Source: Blastobasis lacticolella (Eukaryota; Arthropoda; Insecta; Lepidoptera; Blastobasidae). From it: a stretch of 64,000 nt of DNA. Positions 1-10,960 of the stretch are shown here, one piece after another (within the stretch, counting starts at the first letter, position 1; each line of letters starts with the position of its first letter). The DNA lies in the NCBI GenBank assembly GCA_905147135.1, contig LR990053.1:10428501-10492500 (forward strand). The letters are read 5' to 3'. Below the pieces are notes generated by a model. That model had not been told where the DNA came from. It made no database searches and saw nothing but the letters and a program-made list of their open reading frames with translations. The translations under genes were made by a program, and so were the position numbers.

Positions 1-504
1 TATCCGATGACTCTCGAGTATTGCTCGTCAACTTTTGCCACCTCCATAGCTTCAACGTCACGTCTACGTCATCGTCACGTACAAAGCTTCCAAAACTGGC
101 TAGCGCACGTCACAGTGTCAACTCAATACCGTCAATGTCTGCGTCGTACCTACTAATATTAATACACCAGGGGAGGAAATCCCCACCTGTTATCCATATT
201 CCGTATGAAACACGTTTCACCAGCCACAATAAGTAAACACTACTGCCCGATAGTTACTGATAGAATCAGTTAAGCCAAACTCCATAATCACTATATAATC
301 GTTACATGTACCTATAGATAACGAAAAAATAGTGGCCACAATAGTATGTCGCTTATTATCATTACAACAATAATAATTATAGCGTTCTAAGTCACGCATG
401 TCGAATAGCTACGTCGATTTTTTTAGAATATCATTCGTGTAACAGATGGTTTATCGATTATTTTTATCATATGCTTTATAGGTCACACATACATCAACCA
501 CCCA
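1..504. other. Left edge, no gene identified
   Basis: AT-rich DNA with no splice-bounded coding frame. The first ~60 bases read openly on the minus strand (MEVAKVDEQYSRVIG from an ATG at about 47) and run off the window. That is too short to call an exon. Positions 50-95 contain imperfect repeats of a cgtca/acgt word. Confidence 0.3.
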
Positions 505-690
505 CAGTCCACTGCTGGACTATAGCCTTCTCCACATTAGTGGAGGGCATTTCCATAAGGGGTGAAAAGATTTTTACGGCGTCGACAACGCGTGGGTGAC
601 ACTCCTAATACTGCAAACGTCAATAGGCTGTGGTGACTGGTTACCATCAGACAGGCCGTAAACTTGTTAGCCACCTTAGTGGTATAAAAA
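505..690 (-). repeat. Fragments of families C and B, reverse orientation
   Basis: Positions 505-560 read on the minus strand as the conserved end of repeat family C (aggc..gtccagcagtggact). Positions 570-690 match the reverse of family B (gatcggcaacgcgtgggtgat, then the Taggcggtgg..accatcag segment). The same two blocks lie together at 53680-53760 and 54060-54205. Both are old and diverged. Confidence 0.5.
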
Positions 691-1235
691 ATTCTTCACG
701 ATTAGCAGGCGTGTTGCACTATAGCACTTCCAATTCAAGTCAAAGTAATTTCAAACAGTTCAAACAAGACTTTTGTAGGAGATTCTTTTGTAATGATTAG
801 ACTTGACATTTTGATTATTTCTGAAGCGTAGGTATTAAAACTTGTTTTGCACTAATGACGCAAAATCAGCTTATTTAGGTATGTACGAGTATCATACTGA
901 CGCAAATTGTTGAAAAACACGTGCCACTTAGGTATGTTACATTGTCTTATAATTTAGCGAAAATCAGCAAAAAATCGTAGGCCTAAACCGTCAAACTTAA
1001 ATATATCTAGTACTCATTCATAATGGATGGGATTTACAGTAATCTCCAATCAGATTGGAGTTCGCAGTGTTACTAATACACAAAAGAAACGCCCATTTTC
1101 CGGCTGACAGAGGTTCCGAACGATCTACTTCATGTACATTCGCCAACACTCTAACAAAGTGATTGCTGCTATTCTCTATTATATAGGTTACGGATAACTA
1201 GGCATCTTAAGGTGGCCATGTTACCTTGACCATAT
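691..1235. other. No feature seen
   Basis: AT-rich filler between repeats. I see no long frame, hairpin or recognisable repeat. Confidence 0.4.
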
Positions 1236-1500
1236 ACATACTTTCATACATACATAAAGCTCACGCCTCTGTCCCACAGGTGGGGTAGGCAGAGACTATG
1301 GACCGCCACGTTGCTCTCCTGACACAACTCCTCGCATATATCCACAACTCTTTCATACATCTCCTTTTATTCTTGCCACTTCGGACTCCAGCTTTTTTAG
1401 GAACATTACTGATCTGATCAGTAAATGTTTTCCTGGGTCATCCTCTTAAGATCCTCTTGACCACGGCACGTTAAAAATCCATCCTGCAGCCCAGAGGAAC
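1236..1500. repeat. Dispersed 'cacgcct..ggggtaggcagagac' repeat
   Basis: This carries the word ctcacgcctctgtcccacag followed by ggggtaggcagagact. A second shorter copy lies at 38038-38095 (cacgctcgtatcccacag..gataggcagaaact). I know this text as a common dispersed repeat in moth DNA but cannot assign a superfamily. The strand of the parent element is unknown. Confidence 0.5.
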
Positions 1501-1559
1501 ATCACGCAACCCAACCTAAGACTGGGGACTAAGTTTTACGCAAAGCATATCACAAGACA

Positions 1560-1700
1560 TTAGGCAAACTGTAAGCTAGAAGATCGGAACACGGTTCGGA
1601 TTGCAACGCACTTCCGGAAAGTACGCGGTGCAACGGCCGGCGCGGGCGCAGCCAGTGGTCACCGAACTTGCGCGGTGGCTTGCGCATTGTAGTGCCTTAC
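1560..1700. other. GC-rich island, coding status unclear
   Basis: A ~100-bp GC-rich patch (1590-1690) in AT-rich surroundings. It stays open for 35-50 codons in several frames on both strands, so openness is not evidence of coding here. On the plus strand one frame reads LEDRNTVRIATHFRKVRG. No acceptor/donor pair frames it convincingly. It could be an old exon, a regulatory element or transposon debris. Confidence 0.2.
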
Positions 1701-1811
1701 CTTTAAATCTAGCACAACCATTGGCAGGTTGGTTATAAAATCATAACATAACTCTATGATAGTATGGTGTAAATGTACCGTGATAGACATATTGCGAAAT
1801 TTTATCATCCA

Positions 1812-2167
1812 TTTCGTAACGCGGTTTTTATCCAAGGGTTTTCTCTAATATTTTTGGCTTGGCTCGAAATGATGATAAGAGTGTTCGGCCTGACCCAGCC
1901 GAAACAACTGTAACATTAAAATTAATATTTTTCCTCAGGCGTTTGGGCCTGAAGTTAAAAATGACAGAAATTGTTTTAGGACTATCGGGGGAAAACATTT
2001 GTTTACCTAATAGTATTTTTAACTGTGGGCCCAAACGGCTGACGAAAAATAATAATTGTAATTAAACAGGCGAAACGCCTAAACACTCTTGTCGTCCACT
2101 TGAGCCAAATTATAGAGACTTTGTACTGGATTTCAAAATACCATTGCATAAAAACCGCGTCACGAAA
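1812..2167. mobile_element. Palindromic fold-back element (MITE-like), 356 bp
   Basis: The ends are inverted copies of tttcgtaacgcggtttttat (1812-1831 against 2148-2167, one mismatch). The symmetry continues inward. The block around 1936-1965 (ggcgtttgggcctgaagttaa) pairs with 2005-2040, and gataagagtgtt (1874-1885) pairs with aacactcttgtc (2080-2091). As a result both strands carry nearly mirror-image open frames of 68 codons, which are artefacts of the palindrome. No transposase is present. I could not find a convincing target-site duplication at the ends. Confidence 0.75.
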
Positions 2168-3250
2168 CCGTTACTGATATGGATATAGTGTCATTTTGCT
2201 GCAAATAAAAGATAACATGGAGTTACCTTTTTTAAACATGTAAAAAAGCTACAGCAAGGAGTGGCCGGGCACGGTATTAAACCATTATTCATGATTCATT
2301 TAACAAAACAAGACTAATAATCACTACTTAACTCAATGAATATAGTAAGAAACTGTTAGATAAATTTAGAGGGAATCAATACGTTTCATCTACTTCGTTT
2401 TAGTTTAGCATTGAACTGTTCTAAAATTACCTTCATACAGGTATGTAAGCGCTTATGGATTTTTGTGATGTCAAAATAAATCATGTCTATGTCTAAACAT
2501 TGCCCAAGTAAACTAACACGTACCTGTCATTCTTTCACTTTATCTACTAAAGGCACTAATGTTATAAAGAGAAAATATATCATATATAGAGTTGATTTCG
2601 TGTAGCACCTACCTACACTAAACATTTTAATGTACTAGACCTCTTTATGGTCAATTTGTGAAATTTATCTGTGGTGTCTCGTAAATGGCTGATGGAAGTT
2701 ATGCTTTTGTACTTATATTATTGTTTTAAGCTGTGAGACATACAAATACAATAAAATAAAATAGAATAATAAACTCAAAAACTAGGCTACAGTTTTTCTG
2801 TGAAATTCACTGTGGTTCCCGCGGGAATGCGCCCGGAACGTTGTAATCGAAAAGTCCGCGGATTATAATTTCATCTATGAGATTGTAGTGCTTTTTATAG
2901 ACGACGGTATACAAAATTACACCAAGCTGATTAATACGAATAGTGATATGGTGTTATTTTTACGCATAGAGGAAAATTTCCTTAAGGTAAACCAGTCGCG
3001 ATTATTATGTTAAAACAGCGACAGAGTTATTTAGCTATCTACTCAACACCAACATTTTTATTTAATGACTTACATACGGACCGACTTAGCTATAAGCGAC
3101 TAGATATCCTTGAGTTGAGTGTGTATTTATACGCATGTTTTCTAGATTGTGGCAGTGTTATGCGCATTATAGGTTATTTTTGTGAATCGTTACTGAACAA
3201 TATTTACCTAGAGCTTTACAATTTCAAATTTTCGTGTAATTTCCGATGTT
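2168..3250. other. No gene identified
   Basis: AT-rich DNA. A 101-codon open frame at 3007-3312 has Leu/Phe/Tyr-rich content typical of chance frames, and its 3' part enters a dispersed repeat. I do not call it. Confidence 0.4.
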
Positions 3251-3259
3251 TGATGTTTG

Positions 3260-3475
3260 TGATGTCTCTCCGTTTTAAACGCCGACGAAATCAGAGGGAT
3301 GTTGTGTTATAAGTTGCATATGTGTACATCTGCGGCTCTATGTATGGGTGTAGGTGTGTGTCTGTCTCTCTGTCACATCGTAGTACCCGTATGGATGGGC
3401 CGATGTCGATATGACTATCAATATTTAAAAGCCAGTTCAATTGTGATGGTTAAACTGGCTTTCAAACATTGAAAT
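3260..3475 (+). repeat. Dispersed 'cgccgacg..gaggg..ttataagtt' repeat
   Basis: Contains aacgccgacgaaatcagaggg, then gttataagtt and a gtgtgtctgtctctctgtc stretch. A related copy is at 16625-16770 (cctgacgaaaaaagaagggcg, ttataagtttgacg, tgtgtgtctgtcatcgta). This is a widely dispersed moth repeat of uncertain class. Confidence 0.5.
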
Positions 3476-3852
3476 TAGCATTGCATCATTAAAATCGATT
3501 TTGTAGTTTAGGATATATTTGAGAAGTTATATGAAAAACTTGGCCGGGGTTTTCCGACTTATTTTATTCTTCTTTTATTGACAATGAGCTTGTATTTGAC
3601 CCCTATTTGCATTTGAGTAGATTTTCTGACGTCATATACGATTGGTTGATTGATTTGGTAGATTTGGCCATACATAGAGTTACTGTGGTAGAAACCTACC
3701 TATAAACTTAAAACCCAGTAAAACTAGAAAACATTAAAAGTGTGCCTAATAATTAAGGCACCTACTATATGTTATTCTTGGAAAAAACCAATATAAGGGA
3801 ACATGATTATCAATACCAACATAATAAAGTAGGTATCAAGCTATAATAAAAT

Positions 3853-4208
3853 AATCTTGACGTCAATATCCCGGTTGTGCTCTCACGCACGAGGGCTAGG
3901 AGTCCATCTTGACCATCCAGTATTTTGGCAGATCAGGAAATTACAGTAGGTAGAGCGACTGCCATCTGACCTCCGTGACGCTGTCAAAAGGGGAACCCGT
4001 CCAGATTGAATCATTGTTACGCATGAAGTCGCCTGAATGTACAGGTTTCCTCACAATGTTTTCCCTCGCCTAGAGCATCGGTTAATGCGGTTAGTGTTCA
4101 ACTAATGTGCATACAACTTTAAAAAAGTCAATGGTACGTAACGTCACTGGGAATCGAACTAGGTACTATACCTATTGCTTACGAGATCGACCGCTAAGAC
4201 TGCTATGA
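3853..4208 (-). mobile_element. tRNA-derived SINE, family A, near full length
   Basis: Reads 5'->3' on the minus strand. The tRNA-like head contains a B box (gttcgattcccag, complement of 4147-4159). The body has the shared word cgatgctc...ggaaaacattgtgagg, then gaggtcagatggcagtcgc. The tail is ggcc..cgtgcgtgagagcacaaccggg ending in gacgtcaagat. Family A copies also lie at 4650, 8781, 12163, 17206, 25712, 39345 and 62735. RNA polymerase III transcription from the A/B boxes is inferred from the head. Confidence 0.8.
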
Positions 4209-4215
4209 CTTGGCA

Positions 4216-4271
4216 AATTGAAAAGTTTATGCCTTCAACCATTCAAAAGTAAAGGCATAAACTTTTCAATT
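4216..4271. other. Perfect 20-bp inverted repeat
   Basis: aattgaaaagtttatgcctt at 4216-4235 is exactly complementary to 4252-4271, with a 16-base spacer. It lies eight bases beyond the head of the SINE at 3853-4208. It could be a small fold-back insertion. Confidence 0.7.
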
Positions 4272-4649
4272 TCCGAACTGTAAGAGCAGAACAGGACTTG
4301 TCGAATAAAATCGTCGACGCTAACTCGGTGTTTGTAAATGTTCATAATCGTGTTTGAGCTGTGCCGAACGAATGGCCTGTAGGGTTGCCAACTTTTTGAG
4401 ACCAAATATAGTATTTTCGTATTCAGTAGCCATAAAAATATAGTAGATAGGGAATTCATAAAAAATGTATATTCCATTTTTATAAAATATATTTAGTAAA
4501 AAATTGATCTTCAGTTAGTAGTTAGCTGGTCCAGGATTTGTGTTTAAGTGAGTTATTTCGGAATTCGTTACATTAAAATACAGGACGCATTCCGTTTTAC
4601 GGCAAGTGTTACTGATAACCGACTTTGCTGATAAAATATAATAGTATCT
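4272..4649. other. No feature seen
   Basis: AT-rich spacer between the hairpin and the next SINE tail. Its short frames look like chance. Confidence 0.35.
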
Positions 4650-4728
4650 GCCAAATCCCGGATAATGGTCAAGGCGGACCCGGGGCCCTCGTGTGCGAGA
4701 GCATAACCGGGACATTAACGCCAAGATA
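4650..4728 (+). mobile_element. SINE family A, 5'-truncated tail
   Basis: Only the last ~80 bases are present: atggtcaaggcggaccc, gggccctcgtgtgcgagagc, then aaccgggacattaacgccaag. The ccctcg..cgagag part forms a short hairpin. Truncation at the 5' end is what target-primed reverse transcription produces. Confidence 0.75.
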
Positions 4729-5442
4729 TGCTCTCGCTTACCGAGCATAACCTACTATGTAATATTATATAGTAGGGTTGACAACCCTAGGCCCGCCACA
4801 CGTCAGGGACCGGTTAATCGGAATGGCGGTCGCGCTGGCCTCATTGATCATTGGAATAGTTTCGCCCATGTTACGAGGTTAGTATGAGCGCTGTGTAATA
4901 CGGTGTGCGGTTCATTGCGTTTGTTTGCTTAGCGGTTCTTTGGAAAATATCAAGAGTTTGCGCGGAAAGTGAAGGGCGGTGAATCACTAGTAACACTCAA
5001 ATTTACAGAACGTTAGTTTCTATAATATACCTAAAGTTCTTTCCGCACAGACTGCCTACTAGCTTTTGCCAGTGTTCGCGCAGACTGTGTTAAAATAGCG
5101 TATGCTCTTCGCCAAGTGCAGAGCATACGTAGCAAATGCCATCTAAATCGCTTTTGCTTAGCTGATGCTGAATAAAACGGAATCGGGAGCCAGACAGAGT
5201 TGCTTTCGCATTTATTCATAAATTTGTATGGATCTAGATCCATGTAAATAGGTACACGAACTGATTGGAATGATTATCATATTGAAATTGGTAGATTGTG
5301 AAAACAGGTTTTGCTAATTATAACAACAAAACATTTTAGCGGCAGGATTTCGAATTTGAGATCTCTACTTTCTGGTTTTTCCAGTCTTTCTTACCAACAC
5401 TCTCTCAAAAATAATTTTGTTCAATAATTTTGGGCATGAATA
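4729..5442. other. No gene identified
   Basis: Mixed sequence with no repeat I recognise. The stretch 5030-5240 is open on the minus strand for about 70 codons without splice sites or protein-like character. Confidence 0.35.
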
Positions 5443-6535
5443 GGTTACCTTTCGACAATCTAAAACCATTAAAAAGTTTTATTTTAAAGAAAGTATAATT
5501 GAATGGTTTTATGTCAACGGTATGCAACTGAATGTCGAGAAAACTTACCTTGTGGAATTTAGTCTGAGGGGCAGTCTCACACCGACTCTGTCCGTTGATG
5601 TGGGTGGAATCCCAATTCCTGTTGTTAACAGTTCTCGATTCGTGGGATTTGAGATTGATGGAGGCCTGCGGTGGCGGGAGCACATCGACAGAGTCTGTGC
5701 TAAGTTAAACTCTGCATTTTATGCTATAATCAGGCTCTCAAATACTCTTTCAGAAAAAAACCTACTGACAGCGTACTATGGGTATTTTAATTCGAACCTA
5801 ACTTATGGCATTGATCTCTGGGGGTTGGCTGCTGACAGAAATCGCCCATTTATAATTCAGAAAAAGGTTGTGCGTGTTCTGTCCCGCGTCCCACCAGATA
5901 CGCCGGCAAAACAGCTTTTTATGAATCTTAAGATCCTGACACTGCCGTCACTTTACATCCTGGAAGTGGCGAAATATGCGAGGAGGCATCTATCTGAATT
6001 CTCGGCGGATAATGCGCAAGTGATGAGATATTCGGCGAGGAGAAGTCTTGACCTCCCGTTGCCAGCGCATCGGCTACAAAAAACTAGCCAATCTCTGCGC
6101 GTGATGGCTCCGAGAATTTACAATAAATTGCCTAAGGATATACACCTAGCAAAGACGGAGTACTATTTTATAAAAAAATTAAAAGCGATGCTTATTCAAA
6201 AAGCATATTATTCTATTAGTGAGTTCCTTGACGAGTGAACTAAAATATATCGATTTATTTTAATGTTATAATAATATAATTTTTAATTTGACATTTCATT
6301 AATTTTGTAATGTGACATGTTAAGATGACTATTGATACTAAATTAATATCTAAAGGTGACAATTTCAATTCTATTATTAATTCTATTGACTGTGAAACTA
6401 TTTATTATTGATGTAAATACTCAATATATGTATATGCATTGTTAGTTAGGACATAATGTATACCTAGATACTGAATTTTGGACAATGTATGAATAATACT
6501 AATAAAGAAATATGAATATGAATATGAATATAAGG
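5443..6535 (+). mobile_element. 5'-truncated jockey/CR1-like non-LTR retrotransposon (RT C-terminal part)
   Basis: The frame is open from about 5443, just after a TAG, to a TGA at 6236-6238. It reads through the segment that follows the catalytic FADD box of reverse transcriptases (WFYVNGMQLNVEKT), then SRFVGFEIDGGLRWREHI, a helical stretch, GYFNSNLTYGIDLWG, and a C-terminal tail with PRIYNKLPKDI. The catalytic box, the endonuclease and ORF1 are missing, so the copy cannot move itself. After the stop comes an AT-rich 3' UTR with AATAAAG (about 6500) and a terminal (TGAATA)n run at 6505-6530. That simple tail and the missing 5' end are typical of non-LTR insertion. The coding frame is intact over about 265 codons, so the insertion is fairly young. 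The clade is an inference from motif spacing. Confidence 0.85.
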
Positions 6536-6539
6536 CTTA

Positions 6540-7135
6540 ACTTTAAAATTAAGCCTTATTATTAAAATTAAGGTATATAACAAAAAACAAAATGTAATTT
6601 AGTAGGTAAGTAGACTAAGGAATCTAGTAACTAAACTGACAAAGTTATTGAAATACATACTACATAAAAACGAATTATTTTTCAATTTAAAATATATATC
6701 TACGTTACTAAGAAGACAAGTATGAGAAATTTGTATATCAAAACCATGAATTTTAGTTAAATAAAATACTAACAAATATAGCTGTACGTACCTACTCTTT
6801 TATTACTATGGCAGGTACTAATTTAAAGGCTACTTATTTTTAGCCACTCAATGTCGTCATTAGAGGATAACTAACATGTGAATAATGAGCAGGTAAGCAC
6901 ATACCTAAAGCATTTTATATTTAGACTAAGTAAACACTTTACTAATAAAAAGTGTTTAACCTTACCTTACCTTAACCTTTATTCAATTCCGTAGCTATTT
7001 AATGCCAAAAAAACGCTTATCCTGATACATAAAAGACTGTATTTTTCTTTAACCGCTTTTTCAACCTATCTCAAGTTCAACATCAAATCTCCGGAATAGC
7101 CTCTCTAATCTATCCGTCCGATCGGCAGTTACTTA
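6540..7135. other. No feature seen
   Basis: AT-rich DNA with a short inverted repeat (ataaggcttaa, 6530-6558 region) just after the LINE tail. No frame of interest. Confidence 0.4.
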
Positions 7136-7137
7136 TC

Positions 7138-8495
7138 TAATACATGGGAAGGATATACGAGCGTATGGTAGAGCGACGTTATCAACGCGTAGGAGTGAAC
7201 CGCAAGATACCGCGAGACGTGACGACCTTGGCTCGTGAACTATGCTTACTCACCCGCTACCGAGAATAATTGTCCGTATTTACACTTGCCGAATTAGTTA
7301 CACGGAGACGTGAAAGGATGTATTATATTATCTATATGTATTATACCAAATGGAAATAGAGGACAGTCTTGTCTCTGTAGCAACATCGGCAACATCAAAT
7401 GGGTATTCTCCGTTTAAACCTTTCATCATTTTCTATAAGATCAACTTTGATAGGGTAAAAATATGCCATATAAAGTTGATATTTTTGGTATTTAATACTT
7501 TCAATTTCAACGTAGTTCCAAGGAGAATATTGTTCAAAAAGATTTGGATAATAATCATCCGTGTAGGTTACATGCAGACGTGAAAAAACTGTACTAAGTG
7601 ATGCCAAGAAATAGAGGATAGTCTTGTCTCCTTAGCCGTTAGTATCAGCAACATCAAATGTCGTTAGGTTAACTTCGTTTATTCTTTTCGAAATTTTTTA
7701 TCGATCGATTTCGACATGGTAAAAATATTCTATACAAAGTTGATCTTTTCGGTTTTTAATACTTTCAATTTCAAAGTAGATCCAAGCAGAATATTGTTAA
7801 AAATGAGACAAGGTAGAAAAATGGCAAGTTTGAAAAAGGACTAGTTCAAGAAAATGACGAAGTCGTCCGGATTTTTCATAAAGATGTGGAGTTCAATCGT
7901 CCGTATTTACACTTGCGGATTCGTTACATAAATACAGAAACAGAGAGGGAATAGTCGAAGAGGCACGGTTGCGCTAGTTTGGTGACGTATTGCGTAAGAC
8001 CCGGCGATACGTGGGAAATTAGTGCCTAAACCTGCCTGTATCAGGAAAAAGGTCGCGCGGGAGACACAAAAGACGTTGAATTGACATCGCCGTGTCGGAC
8101 GCGAGAGCCAACGGATGAGGATGCCGAAGATCGGGCAAAGTTCGGAAGATGATGCTGATGAGTCTTGTCTCTTCGAGTCTTAGCAATATCGGCAACATCA
8201 AATGGGTATTCTCCGTGTAAACGTCAACATTTGCCATGGGATCAATTTTGATAGGGAAAATATATTCCACACAAAGTTGATATTTTCGGTATTTAACACT
8301 TTCAATTTCAACGTAGATCCAAAGAGAATATTGTTAAAGATGAGACGACTTAAGAAAGTGTCTACTTTGATTTGAAATTTTGTATGGGATCGATTTCGAA
8401 AGGGTAACAATATGAAATACAAAGTTAATGTTTACGGTATTTAATAGTTTAATTTCAACGTTGATCCAAGGAGAATCTTTTTCTAAAATATGTGG
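7138..8495 (+). repeat. Complex repeat with about four diverged internal units
   Basis: The text 'gtcttgtctc...atcggcaacatcaaatgg', then 'gatagggtaaaaatat', 'aaagttgatatttt..ggtatttaatactttcaatttcaacgtag' and 'ccaaggagaatattgtt' appears at about 7360-7540, 7620-7800, 8160-8335 and, reduced, 8380-8485. A separate word, gtccgtatttacacttgc, occurs at 7271 and 7899. The block gtgcctaaacctgcctgtatcag plus gcgagagccaacgg (8019-8115) recurs at 26998-27065, so it belongs to a dispersed element. At 7145-7267 a 40-codon plus-strand frame reads GRIYERMVERRYQRVGV and LARELCLLTRYRE. It may be a remnant of the element's protein. No superfamily is assigned. Confidence 0.55.
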
Positions 8496-8780
8496 CTAAC
8501 ATTACTTAAATTTTGCAATAAACAGTCAAAAATAAGTGAAGTCAGCGCTACTGATCTCATCTCTTTCCCAGTAATGTGCTATTACATATTATGTACATAT
8601 TTAGTTGAATGACGGTAATGTTATGCGGTATATTCCTATAGATAACACCCGTAACAATTAATTTAGTGTAGCTCTTGTCATAGTAAAGTCAGCGTATGAG
8701 TTATTTTAGTACATATAAGACCGCCGATCAGCCGAGCGAATAGTATTAAACAAATATAAAGTAGTAGAAATATTGTAGCA

Positions 8781-9053
8781 TTGTCGGTGGCCAAATGGAT
8801 TGTGGGTCAGACACGTAAGCGAGAGGTATCGTGTTCGATCCCCAGACCTGACATGTACCAATTACTATTTTCGAGTTATGTACCTACTTTTGATCACTAA
8901 CCGATGCTCTTACGGTGAGGGAAAACATCGTGAGGAAACGGAGGCTAGATGGCTGTTGCTCTGCTGTAATTACCTGTAATCTGCTAAATCCTGGATCATG
9001 ATCAAGTCGGACCAAGTCACAAATAACCGGGATATTCACGCCAAGGTGATTAA
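8781..9053 (+). mobile_element. tRNA-derived SINE, family A
   Basis: The A box region is ggtggccaaatgg (8787-8799) and the B box is gtgttcgatcccc (8831-8843). The body has cgatgctcttacgg and ggaaaacatcgtgagg, and the tail ends in aaccgggatattcacgccaagg. The distal hairpin is damaged (ggaccaagtcacaaataacc), which suggests an old copy. A LINE 3' end abuts it at 9055. Confidence 0.8.
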
Positions 9054-9054
9054 T

Positions 9055-9531
9055 AATATAATAATAAAACTTTTATTGTCAGACACAAGATCCATAATGT
9101 ACAAAAGAAATAATAAATAAATAAAAACAACAATATCTAACGTAGCATAACTTCTCACCACACACATACATTAACTAACATTAAATATATAGGTACAAAT
9201 AAAATAACACATCTTCACTTCACAACCTAACCTAACCTTACCTACAATATTAAATTGCAGTAACTACTAAGCCGCTACTTGCAGCCAGCGCTTATGTATT
9301 CTTGATATAGGCGACCTAGTGGCCAACCATACAATAATTCCATTGCTGTAACCATCAACTCTGGACATGAAGCCCGCATTGCGATGCCTATGGATGGCAT
9401 TAAACGTGTTCAGTCTAGCCTCAGCAAACATTCCAGAGGCACTGCACCAAGGCTTTAGACCCATCAGGTGTCTGTATACGTTGTTGTACTGAATACGAAT
9501 GCCGTCGTAAGACCGCTTTGTGTATAAGTAG
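9055..9531 (-). mobile_element. 3' end of a non-LTR retrotransposon ORF (jockey-like)
   Basis: On the minus strand the frame runs from about 9531 to a stop at 9267-9269. It reads YDGIRIQYNNVYRHLMGLK, then PWCSASGMFAEARLNTFNAI and SRVDGYSNG. This is the conserved C-terminal region after the thumb in many moth jockey-like reverse transcriptases. The 3' UTR (9055-9266) contains AATAAA and ends in a (TTATTA) run. Only the last ~90 codons are present, so it is a 5'-truncated insertion. It abuts the 3' end of the SINE at 8781-9053, in the opposite orientation. Confidence 0.8.
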
Positions 9532-10341
9532 GTATATTATAGCATTGTGATTTGTGACGTACAGAAATACAACAACGTTAACCAGGCATCGTTCCGTTAC
9601 CTACTTAATAATATGATCTAAATGATTCTAACTAAACTATATTACGCCTGTCTTCCGGAGGGTTAGTGGCTAATGTAGAAAGCGTAGAAACAGGGGCCAA
9701 GAAACCGACCCAATAACTCAGACAGCTTTAGTCAAGGTCACCGAGTGGGAATTACCGTGTTTACGTTATCGGTAAATTTTGTGCTCTTGTGTTTTGATTC
9801 ATTTCATAATTTATTAGTTGTTTCATAAATCAAACTCGTTGCAAGATGCGTACAATGCTCATGGCACCCGCTCACATGTTCATTTTCCATATAAGACCGT
9901 GGTCGTCACTTTTGGTTGTATGTTCTAAGTAGGTATCTAATATCATACATGATGTCATTAACAATCAAGACCTTATTTCGGAAGCACCTCATGCACCGCC
10001 TTTTCGGCCGCATGAGTAACTTAATTTCGTAGCTGGTTACCGAGGAAGATTTTTTGTGGTTGTTTCGAATAGAAACTAAGTCAGCAATACAAGGTTACAG
10101 CTGATCTGGTAAGTAGCTGCCATATAATATTATGAATAGACTGTGACAGACTAGACTGATAACCTACAGCCCCCTAAAACTCTAAGACGTCTACAATGGT
10201 AGTATCAATCGCGGTGATGGAGTAATAAATGATTCTTAAAACATGATTCCATGAGTCGCGGCTACTCTTTGTTACGCACTTTAAATCACAACATGAACTA
10301 CGACATTAAAGTGTAAATACCATGCACGAATCTTGAATTGA
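9532..10341. other. No gene identified
   Basis: Nothing recognisable beyond scattered AT-rich text and GTAGGTA-type words. Confidence 0.4.
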
Positions 10342-10447
10342 GAAAGGTAAGGCATAGCGGAATATCCTGCTCGAATCGGAGCCGCCCGACTCCTCAGTAC
10401 CCAGACATCCGCAATACCTTCACCTTACAGAATACCGCAGCCAAATA
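10342..10447 (-). repeat. Family B repeat, 3' part, reverse
   Basis: The complement reads gcggtattctgtaaggtg, gtcgggcggctcc and gataTtccgctatgcc. This matches the 3' third of the family B copies at 36976 and 52401. On the plus strand this makes a protein-like frame ending at a perfect donor (cag|gtaagt at 10488), which I reject as a gene for that reason. Confidence 0.65.
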
Positions 10448-10852
10448 ATATTATTTTATACGGCACTGAGTTCCTGCAGGTAAGTAAAGTCTCCGTTTTA
10501 CCATAGAGAACCGTGGATTTGGTATTGGAACTGCTTGCTGCCAGAACAACGTGTCCAGGGGTTTAGAAGTGGGTAACGAATTAGATAGATATATCATTGC
10601 ATTCTATACAACTCGACGAACATGCGCCTTTTTTACGAGGGGTTAGACTTTATTATTTAGGTAACACTAATATTCCTGCCAACAAAGGCCTTCAAGAGCC
10701 CTTTGAACCGCAGGAAGATCTCCGGGAGCTTGGTTAGTTGTCTTAAATACTTTGACCGATATGAAATCACGCCGCTGCCCTCACGTGCCGCGCGGGGGCG
10801 CAACCGTGCATGTACTGCTTGCCTTTCAGAAAATAATGGAGTCGGTACTCAC

Positions 10853-10960
10853 TTGTCATGTTTCCGGGGATGCGGCTCGAGCTGCAGCGGCGTGGCGGGC
10901 GCGGAGCGAGGCGCCCCGCACCCGCCACCCGCCGCGCCCGACGCGAAGTTCCCAGTTGAC
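10853..10960 (-). CDS. Internal exon of a long minus-strand gene (exon d)
   Basis: On the minus strand the exon is entered after ctctgttccag (acceptor AG at 10962-10961) and left at AA|GTGAGTACC (intron starts at 10852). It is 108 bases: one base finishing a codon, 35 codons, two bases left over. The reading is STGNFASGAAGGGCGAPRSA, then PATPLQLEPHPRKHD. A Gly/Ala-rich linker is followed by a basic stretch, and no folded domain is visible. GC content is far above the flanks. The entry phase fits the exit phase (CA|) of the exon at 46470-46592, giving a Gln codon at the junction. Another frame contains an ATG two codons before the donor, but the chosen frame is the one that joins the other exons. 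The next exon, which must start with one base, was not found below 10853. Family unknown. Confidence 0.7.

Noticed and set aside
1828..2065. Two 68-codon frames on opposite strands
   Set aside because: They are mirror images produced by the palindromic element at 1812-2167.
6505..6530. (TGAATA)n as an independent microsatellite
   Set aside because: It is positioned exactly at the 3' end of the LINE, after its poly(A)-like signal, so it is better read as the element's tail.
9215..9245. Telomere-like aacctaacctaacc text
   Set aside because: Only two to three CCTAA units, inside the 3' UTR of a LINE fragment. Not a telomeric array.
10346..10488. Plus-strand protein-like frame (ILLESEPPDSSVPRHPQYLH) ending at a perfect cag|gtaagt donor
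   Set aside because: The block is the reverse complement of the 3' part of family B (compare 37236-37320), so the frame is repeat sequence and the donor is probably coincidental.
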